The translations under genes were made by a program, and so were the position numbers. From assembly GCA_024699205.1 (NCBI GenBank), contig JAILQA010000468.1, forward strand, positions 1 to 6,773: DNA of 6,773 nt. The letters are read 5' to 3'. Under the pieces are notes generated by a model. It was not told the DNA's origin. It saw nothing but the letters and a program-made list of their open reading frames with translations, and made no database searches. Positions 1 through 4,459 of the stretch are shown piece by piece (the stretch's first letter is position 1; every line of letters begins with the position of its first letter). The DNA is from Treponema sp. (GTDB lineage: Bacteria > Spirochaetota > Spirochaetia > Treponematales > Treponemataceae).

Positions 1-1
1 T

Positions 2-88
2 AATTTAATTTTTGTAGTTGAAAAAACTGTGGAAGATGAAGACGGAGTTTCTATCCGATATATGGTTGAAACTGCGATTATTAAGTAA
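2..88 (+). CDS. 3' end of an unrecognised protein gene (partial)
   Basis: An open frame enters from the left edge and gives 28 residues before a TAA at 86-88. The end reads as an acidic stretch (VEKTVEDEDG) followed by a beta-strand-like tail ending in AIIK. The start lies outside the window and nothing in the tail identifies a family. The frame is short enough to be open by chance. Support comes from its position, because it ends just before a spacer of pure AT tracts and promoter-like sequence, as a real gene end would. No convincing terminator follows within 40 nt; the first strong hairpin is at 212-244, beyond a promoter-like element. Confidence 0.5.
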   Translation, partial: NLIFVVEKTVEDEDGVSIRYMVETAIIK

Positions 89-129
89 AAGAAAAATAAA
101 AATTTGTTATTTATTTAAAAAAAATTTTT

Positions 130-162
130 AAATGGTCCGAAATCTTTGTTTTGCGACTAATA
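130..162 (+). promoter_or_regulatory. Copy A of the conserved 33-nt dyad element
   Basis: This stretch matches 4356-4388 on the opposite strand at 31 of 33 positions; the differences are G/A at 148 and G/T at 153. Inside it an imperfect dyad runs from 135 to 157: GTCCGAAA, 7 nt, TTTGCGAC, with 6 of 8 positions symmetric. It ends a few bases before a TATAAT, where a -35 and an activator or repressor would bind, and no good -35 is visible. It lies 108 nt upstream of the start codon of the lamin-tail gene. I infer a transcription factor operator, or an alternative sigma promoter. A dispersed repeat is the alternative. Confidence 0.65.
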
Positions 163-166
163 TATA

Positions 167-172
167 TATAAT
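167..172 (+). promoter_or_regulatory. -10 box of the lamin-tail protein gene
   Basis: A perfect TATAAT sits 9 nt after the conserved dyad and would start transcription near 179, giving a leader of roughly 87 nt. The region 16-18 nt upstream (CTTTGT and neighbours) is a poor -35 and falls inside the dyad, which suggests the promoter depends on whatever binds the dyad. The box overlaps a (TA)5 run at 161-170, so in such AT-rich DNA its exact position is uncertain. Confidence 0.45.
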
Positions 173-211
173 TAAATGTGGTTAGATTTTCTACATTTTT
201 TTTCTCCGATT

Positions 212-244
212 TAAGCCGTACAGATTGTTTGTCTGTATGGCTTA
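212..244 (+). terminator. Strong leader hairpin with T-rich tail (attenuator or terminator)
   Basis: TAAGCCGTACAGA (212-224) pairs with TCTGTATGGCTTA (232-244) over 13 positions, one of them a G.U wobble, around a 7-nt loop. A T-rich stretch (TTATTTTT) follows, then the Shine-Dalgarno at 257-260. The form is that of an intrinsic terminator. Its place is unusual: it lies downstream of the only promoter-like sequence and 12 nt before the ribosome binding site of the next gene, so it would sit in that gene's leader. It may attenuate transcription, stabilise the mRNA 5' end, or stop read-through from the upstream gene. Confidence 0.6.
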
Positions 245-256
245 TTTATTTTTAAC

Positions 257-260
257 GAGG
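257..260 (+). promoter_or_regulatory. Shine-Dalgarno that fixes the start at 266
   Basis: GAGG lies 5 nt before the ATG at 266. The GTG at 260 in the same frame overlaps this GAGG and would have no ribosome binding site of its own, so ATG 266 is the better start. Confidence 0.7.
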
Positions 261-265
261 TGTTT

Positions 266-1432
266 ATGAATCGAAGAAAAATAAAGGAAGTATCTGTTAT
301 TTTACTGGAAGCTCTGCTTATTGCGGGAGTTGTTTTGCTTTCACTGGGACCGGTTTCGTGCAAGGTTACAGCGGAAGGAATTAAAATGCTTGACGGCGAT
401 TATGTTCCGCCGGTACTGCAAGGAGTTTCTGTAATTGACTCAAATACTGTGGAAATGATTTTTTCGGAAGAGGTGAACTTGAACGCTTGTGTTGTTTCTC
501 CTTTTATCGAGGGAATTTCAGATTCACAAAAGAGTTCACAAACTGAAGAATTGTCTGAAGCACTCGCGGCGGCGTCCGGGGCCTTTGGTTGTATTGCTGT
601 TAATGTTGAGTATGCGGCAGAGAATTCGGTTGTGTTGATTCGCCTGGAGGAAGAAATGGAAACGGGTAAGAAATACGAACTTTACGGTAATGTGAAGGAT
701 AAAATCGGAAATACCCTGACTTTTTCTGTGCCTTTTGTGGGATTTAATGCGAGAATTCCTAAGATAATTATGACTGAGATTCAATCTGAAACAATTAGTG
801 GTCAGAAGTCGATTGAAAAACAGGATGGAACTTATCGAACAGAGTTTGTTGAGTTTCTTGCTTTATCGGATGGAAATCTTGCTGGACTAGAGCTTTGCAG
901 CGGTTATGACGGAGAGTCACGGAAGTTTATTTTTCCTGTGGTTGAAGTTAAGCGGGGCGAAGTGTTTCTTGTCCATCTCAGAAATAAAGGGAATGGCTGT
1001 GTGAATGAAATTGATGACAATCTTGGGTTAGCTTATGGGATTTATACAAAGGCTGACGTGAGAGATTTATGGTCAGAAGAAACTGAAACTGCACTGGGGA
1101 ATAAAACTGATGTTTTAATTGTGAGAAACAGGGCGGACGGTAAAATAATGGATGCTTTTTTTTATGCAGCTGAAGAAACGGAGAAGTGGCAGAAATCTAT
1201 GGGAATGTATGCAGAAGAAGCTGTTGCTTATGGAATCTATCCATCTTCTGATATAGAAGAAGCTTTTATTACACAGGGATTAACCGCTTCAAAAACTATT
1301 GTCAGAAAAAATGCTGTGGAATTACTTGAAAAAGCTTTTTCTGACGGGGATGATGGGGAAGTGGAATACCCTATAGAAAATAACCGTGATTTCTGGGCAA
1401 TTTCAGGCGAAGCAAGTCCGGGCTTATTGTAA
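266..1432 (+). CDS. Exported Ig-like/lamin-tail domain protein, probable lipoprotein
   Basis: The 388-residue product starts with a signal peptide: basic RRKIK, then a hydrophobic core at about 10-28, then Cys32 after GPVS. Proline at -3 makes a poor classical lipobox; spirochaetal lipoboxes are looser, so lipid attachment at Cys32 is likely but unproven. Residues about 46-160 resemble a bacterial Ig-like domain of the Big_5/SbsA type, with VPPVLQGVSVIDSNTV and IFSEEV near its start, and TGKKYEL plus VKDKIGNTL near its end. It is interrupted at about 74-110 by an Ala/Ser-rich insert. Residues about 165-388 fit a lamin-tail domain: IIMTEI, EFVEFLALSDGNLAGLEL, VKRGEVFLVHL, a late SKTIVRKN, and a closing DFWAISGEASPG. 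Such proteins act at the cell surface or in the periplasm, probably in binding; I see no catalytic motif. It has its own promoter region and leader hairpin, and shares the dyad element with ssb. The start is ATG 266, chosen from the GAGG 5 nt upstream. The domain calls rest on motif reading only. Confidence 0.85.
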   Translation: MNRRKIKEVSVILLEALLIAGVVLLSLGPVSCKVTAEGIKMLDGDYVPPVLQGVSVIDSNTVEMIFSEEVNLNACVVSPFIEGISDSQKSSQTEELSEALAAASGAFGCIAVNVEYAAENSVVLIRLEEEMETGKKYELYGNVKDKIGNTLTFSVPFVGFNARIPKIIMTEIQSETISGQKSIEKQDGTYRTEFVEFLALSDGNLAGLELCSGYDGESRKFIFPVVEVKRGEVFLVHLRNKGNGCVNEIDDNLGLAYGIYTKADVRDLWSEETETALGNKTDVLIVRNRADGKIMDAFFYAAEETEKWQKSMGMYAEEAVAYGIYPSSDIEEAFITQGLTASKTIVRKNAVELLEKAFSDGDDGEVEYPIENNRDFWAISGEASPGLL

Positions 1433-1472
1433 GATTCTTGTAATATATGTGATAAGGAATGTGATAATGTAT

Positions 1473-1501
1473 TTGTAAAAAAAGATTCTTTATGTTACAG
1501 T
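1473..1501 (+). promoter_or_regulatory. Promoter of the U32 gene, possibly leaderless
   Basis: TTGTAA (1473-1478, 4 of 6 to consensus) and TACAGT (1496-1501, 4 of 6) are 17 nt apart, and the second is preceded by TGT, an extended -10. Transcription would start about 7 nt downstream, at or next to the ATG at 1509. No Shine-Dalgarno precedes that ATG, which agrees with a leaderless message. Co-transcription from the gene 76 nt upstream is also possible. Confidence 0.45.
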
Positions 1502-1508
1502 TAGCCTT

Positions 1509-3779
1509 ATGGTTGAATTATTAGCTCCTGCGGGAAATATAGAATCACTTGACGCTGCAATTGGTGAAGGTGCCGATGCTGTTTATTTGGGATTGAAAAG
1601 TTTCAATGCAAGAATGCGCACGACAAATTTTGCATGGAATCAGTTTGAGGCGGCGGTAGAGGCTCTTCATCGTCAGAATAAAAAAATCTATGTTACTGTA
1701 AATACCGTTTGTGAAGAGCGGGAAACTGAAAGACTGTACAGATTTCTTGCTTATTTAAATGAGATTCATCCAGATGGTTTAATTGTTCAGGATTATGCTG
1801 TCCTCAGAATGGTGCAGGAGTTTTTTCCTGAAATTGAAGTTCACGCTTCTACCCAGATGAATGTTGAAAGCTCAAATGCTGTACGTTTACTGCAGAAGAA
1901 TGGGGTAAAAAGAGTCGTTCTTGCAAGAGAGCTGGGACTTGAAGAAATAAAGAAAATCAAAAATGAAACAGGTGCAGAACTTGAAGTTTTTGTTCATGGT
2001 GCTTTGTGTGTAAGTGAATCTGGTCTGTGCCTTTTCTCAAGCTTTTTGGGTGGAAAATCAGCTAACCGTGGAATGTGTGCTCAAGCCTGCCGACGTTTTT
2101 ATACGGCAGAAGTTCCGGGCGGAATTAAGCAGGGCTATTATTTTTCTCCTTGTGACTTACAGCTTATAGATCAGATTCCGGATTTGATAGAAGCCGGTGT
2201 TGATTCTTTTAAGATTGAAGGCCGCATGAAAAGTGCAGAATATGTTGGAAGTGTTGTTTCTGCTTATCGTTATGTTATAGATCATTATAAAGAAGATAAA
2301 AAAGGTGCAATTGCTGCTGGAAAACGAATGCTTGCATCGGATTTTGCCAGAGCAAAAACAACTTACTGGTATGGATTTAATTCGCATGAAGAAGGCGTTC
2401 AAAATGCTGCTTCTAAAATATTGAATCCTGATCAAGCCGGGGGAACTGGTATTTTTCTTGGTAAAATCGCTGCAACCAAGCCTGCACAAAAAGAGTTAAT
2501 TGAATCAATAAAGCAGTCTCTTCTTGCAGCTAATGCAGGTTCAAAACCAAAGGAAATGGTAAGAATCCAGATGGCTTATTTGACGGGCGGAAGTTATGAG
2601 CCTGATCCTGGTGATTCAATTCGTCTGCATAAAAAGGACGATTCTGGTCGTGAAAGTCATAAAATCCGTTCTGTTGAAATTGAGGCTGACGGAAAGCATT
2701 GGATTGATATACCTGAAGGTTTTACAGTGGGAGATAGTGTTTATCTTCTACAAATCAAATCTAGTTCAAAACGATACAATCATGTATTGCCAAGAGATTT
2801 GAGTACTTACAGAAAGCAGCCTAAAGATCAATTGCTTCCAATTCTTGATTTGATGCCGGTAAAGGATAGAGAGTTGTCGTATTTTCCTGAAGGCATTTAT
2901 GTGCAGGTTTCATCAATTCCAGATGTTTTTGCAATTCAGGGCTTGAAGCCTGTTCGCGTAATTATTGAGTATAATTCCGAGACTTCATATGATTTACTTA
3001 ATCATAAGACAGTTCTTCCATTTTCTAAAAAACAGATTTTTATTTCACTGGATCCTTTCTGCGCTGCGTCCCAGGAAGATAAGCTTTCTGAAGAACTCAA
3101 GATATTGATAGAAGATGGTTATGTAAACTTTGTTGTAAATAATATTGCACATATTCAAATGCTCAATGGAAGAAAGGTAAATCTGATAGCCGGACCTTAT
3201 CTTTATACCTTTAACCGCTGGGCAGTTTCCTGGTTGGAAAATCAGAATATAGGTGCTTTTGTAATGCCTCTTGAAAACTCAAGGCGTAACCTGGAAGCAA
3301 CTTTTGAAGCTACGGTTCGTTCACGCGTGCTTGTTCCTGTTTTTGCATATCCAGCTTTGTTCCGAATGCGTTTCAAGCTGCCTGAAAATTATGATTTTAC
3401 TTACTTTGAAGACAAAGAAGAAAAAGTTTTCAAGGTTAATTCTACTGCTGACGGTTCCTTTGTTATGCCGGAAGAACCTTTTTCTATTGTAGACAAAATG
3501 AACTTTATTTCTGCAGCTGGCTTTAAGCGTCTGCTCATTGATTTTTCAAAAACAAAAGTTTCACGCAGTCAAATAAAAGCAATTTCGTCTTCCATGATAA
3601 AGGGGCAGCCTTTGCCGGATGTATCAAGATTCAACTGGAAGGATGGATTTTATTCTCCTCAGCAAATTGAAGAATACAAGGCTGCGAATGAAAGAAGCCG
3701 AATGCAGAAAGAAGCCGGTAAAAATACTGTGACTAAGATTTCTAGAAATAATAGCCACAGTAAAGGCCGAAAAAACTAA
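1509..3779 (+). CDS. U32-family protein, RlhA/TrhP-type RNA hydroxylation factor
   Basis: The 756-residue protein begins MVELLAPAGN, the usual U32 N-terminus, and no other start codon exists between the upstream in-frame stop at 1476 and ATG 1509. The U32 signature is complete at about 159-177 (E, F, HGALC, SGLC, LFS). The four cysteines C167, C174, C190 and C194 are in the positions where family members such as UbiU/UbiV bind a 4Fe-4S cluster. DSFKIEGRMKSAEYV at about 232-246 is a second family hallmark. The long C-terminal part (about 280-740), with GPYLYTFNRWA, resembles long members such as E. coli RlhA (YdcP, about 650 residues), which with TrhP hydroxylates 23S rRNA or tRNA using prephenate and Fe-S supply. 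Many are annotated as collagenase-like peptidases, a name that rests on few cases. The extra length includes a basic, probably disordered tail ending HSKGRKN. The rRNA or tRNA target cannot be decided from this sequence. It converges on ssb with a 13-bp gap. Confidence 0.93.
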   Translation: MVELLAPAGNIESLDAAIGEGADAVYLGLKSFNARMRTTNFAWNQFEAAVEALHRQNKKIYVTVNTVCEERETERLYRFLAYLNEIHPDGLIVQDYAVLRMVQEFFPEIEVHASTQMNVESSNAVRLLQKNGVKRVVLARELGLEEIKKIKNETGAELEVFVHGALCVSESGLCLFSSFLGGKSANRGMCAQACRRFYTAEVPGGIKQGYYFSPCDLQLIDQIPDLIEAGVDSFKIEGRMKSAEYVGSVVSAYRYVIDHYKEDKKGAIAAGKRMLASDFARAKTTYWYGFNSHEEGVQNAASKILNPDQAGGTGIFLGKIAATKPAQKELIESIKQSLLAANAGSKPKEMVRIQMAYLTGGSYEPDPGDSIRLHKKDDSGRESHKIRSVEIEADGKHWIDIPEGFTVGDSVYLLQIKSSSKRYNHVLPRDLSTYRKQPKDQLLPILDLMPVKDRELSYFPEGIYVQVSSIPDVFAIQGLKPVRVIIEYNSETSYDLLNHKTVLPFSKKQIFISLDPFCAASQEDKLSEELKILIEDGYVNFVVNNIAHIQMLNGRKVNLIAGPYLYTFNRWAVSWLENQNIGAFVMPLENSRRNLEATFEATVRSRVLVPVFAYPALFRMRFKLPENYDFTYFEDKEEKVFKVNSTADGSFVMPEEPFSIVDKMNFISAAGFKRLLIDFSKTKVSRSQIKAISSSMIKGQPLPDVSRFNWKDGFYSPQQIEEYKAANERSRMQKEAGKNTVTKISRNNSHSKGRKN

Positions 3780-3792
3780 GAGAGTTTACTTT

Positions 3793-4275
3793 CTAGAAAA
3801 CTACACTTTCTTCTTCCGAAACAGAATCGGCTTCTGCCTGAGTTTCTTTTGGAATTGCATTTTCAACTTTTTCAGCATCATCTTCCTTTGTAGAAGCACT
3901 TCCAGAAACAGAATTGTCTTCTGTTTCTGAATCCGCTGGTTTTACCAATTTCGGTTTGTATTCAATATGTTCAGCAACAATAAAAACCTTGCTGACATTT
4001 TTACCATCATTGTCCTTCCAACGATTTTGCTTAAGACGACCAACAACACGCACCCCACGACCTTTGCTACTTTGTTTTTCGCACACTTCAGCCATTTTTC
4101 CATAGGCTTCAACATCGAAAAAAGACACTTCTTCAAAAGACTCTCCGCTAGAATTCTTAGTAAAGCGGTTCACTGCAAGAGGAAATTTACATACTTTAAA
4201 TCCCTTTGCCGGTTCACTCAATTCTGCCTGTCTTACGACATTTCCTTCAAGAATTATTGAGTTTAATTGATTCAT
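3793..4275 (-). CDS. ssb: Single-stranded DNA-binding protein with unusual C-terminal tip
   Basis: The 160-residue product has an OB-fold over about 1-108: MNQLNSIILEGN, FKVCKFPLAVNRF, SFFDVEAYGKMAEV, KGRGVRVVGRL and NRWKDNDGK all follow the bacterial SSB pattern. F52, Y58 and W86 align with the E. coli DNA-stacking residues W54, F60 and W88. Residues about 112-152 are a Ser/Glu/Asp-rich linker. The tail ends EEESVVF: the acidic run and final Phe are kept, but the usual Ile-Pro before Phe is missing, which may alter binding of partner proteins. ATG 4275 is the chosen start because AGGAGA (4281-4286) lies 5 nt upstream and the protein then begins exactly as SSBs do. The frame stays open to 4386, but those 37 extra residues look non-coding. 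SSB coats single-stranded DNA in replication, repair and recombination. Here it stands away from rpsF/rpsR, the usual partners of the housekeeping copy, so it could be a paralogue. An element shared with the lamin-tail gene lies upstream. Confidence 0.93.
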   Translation of the reverse strand: MNQLNSIILEGNVVRQAELSEPAKGFKVCKFPLAVNRFTKNSSGESFEEVSFFDVEAYGKMAEVCEKQSSKGRGVRVVGRLKQNRWKDNDGKNVSKVFIVAEHIEYKPKLVKPADSETEDNSVSGSASTKEDDAEKVENAIPKETQAEADSVSEEESVVF

Positions 4276-4280
4276 AAACA

Positions 4281-4286
4281 TCTCCT
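4281..4286 (-). promoter_or_regulatory. Shine-Dalgarno of ssb
   Basis: AGGAGA on the minus strand, 5 nt before ATG 4275. It excludes the in-frame ATG at 4279-4281, which overlaps it, and the far upstream ATG at 4386. Confidence 0.85.
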
Positions 4287-4307
4287 GTTTAATAAAAAGA
4301 ATACCTT

Positions 4308-4324
4308 GAGTTCGGCCGAAACTC
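4308..4324 (-). promoter_or_regulatory. Inverted repeat in the ssb leader
   Basis: The minus strand reads GAGTTTCGGCCGAACTC. It contains a perfect 10-bp palindrome TTCGGCCGAA (4311-4320), and its GAG/CTC flanks also pair, with one base of asymmetry. In RNA it can form a 5-6-bp stem closing on a small loop. It lies 22 nt upstream of the Shine-Dalgarno and downstream of the presumed transcription start, so it could be an operator or a leader hairpin. Confidence 0.4.
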
Positions 4325-4342
4325 GTCATAGAATGTCCAAAC

Positions 4343-4350
4343 ATCCTATA
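4343..4350 (-). promoter_or_regulatory. -10-like sequence of ssb
   Basis: TATAGGAT on the minus strand contains TAGGAT (4 of 6 to consensus) at nearly the same distance from the dyad element as the TATAAT of the lamin-tail gene. No good -35 is seen at the usual distance; that place is taken by the dyad. The assignment rests on the parallel with copy A. Confidence 0.35.
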
Positions 4351-4355
4351 CCTAC

Positions 4356-4388
4356 TATTAGTCGAAAAATAAAGATTTCGGACCATTT
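4356..4388 (-). promoter_or_regulatory. Copy B of the conserved 33-nt dyad element
   Basis: This is the minus-strand counterpart of 130-162, matching at 31 of 33 positions. The dyad is GTCCGAAA (4383-4376), 7 nt, TTTTCGAC (4368-4361), again symmetric at 6 of 8 positions: the outer GTC/GAC and inner AAA/TTT are kept while the two middle positions vary. It lies 85 nt upstream of the ssb start codon and points towards it. Both copies can be read as the peptide start MVRNL, but the surroundings give no sign of a gene; I take it as a regulatory site. Confidence 0.65.
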
Positions 4389-4390
4389 TT

Positions 4391-4422
4391 GAGAAAAAAA
4401 ATAATAATTTTTTGTTATTCTC
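4391..4422 (-). terminator. Weak AT-rich inverted repeat after the 631-codon gene
   Basis: On the minus strand GAGAA (4422-4418) can pair with TTCTC (4395-4391), and an inner A-run pairs with a T-run around a short loop; the second arm contains eight Ts in a row. It begins 37 nt after the stop of the 631-codon gene and just before the ssb control element, which is where a terminator would be expected. The stem is almost all A-T pairs, so its strength is doubtful. Confidence 0.3.
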
Positions 4423-4459
4423 TAGAAATTACAGAAAACTGCGAACAATCAGAGAAAAG

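Noticed and set aside
134..147. Sigma-54 promoter (GG-N10-GC) in the conserved element
   Set aside because: The GG at 134-135 is followed 10 nt later by TT, not GC, in both copies.
132..185. Short frame at copy A, starting MVRNL like the frame at copy B
   Set aside because: It ends after 17 codons, has no ribosome binding site, and the similarity stops after about 10 codons. The shared DNA is better explained as a regulatory site, though a peptide cannot be fully excluded.
260..265. GTG start for the lamin-tail gene
   Set aside because: It overlaps the Shine-Dalgarno that serves ATG 266.
1438..1468. Alternative promoter TTGTAA and GATAAT upstream of the U32 gene
   Set aside because: The spacer is 19 nt. 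The pair at 1473-1501 has 17-nt spacing and better explains the missing Shine-Dalgarno.
3773..3799. Bidirectional terminator between the convergent U32 and ssb genes
   Set aside because: Only a 5-bp AT-rich stem (AAACT/AGTTT) and a 10-bp TTTCTAGAAA palindrome are seen. A T-run follows on the minus strand only, so support is too weak.
4276..4386. N-terminal extension of ssb by 37 residues, starting at ATG 4386
   Set aside because: The extra residues do not resemble SSB, cover the dyad element and palindrome, and lack a ribosome binding site; AGGAGA at 4281-4286 supports ATG 4275.
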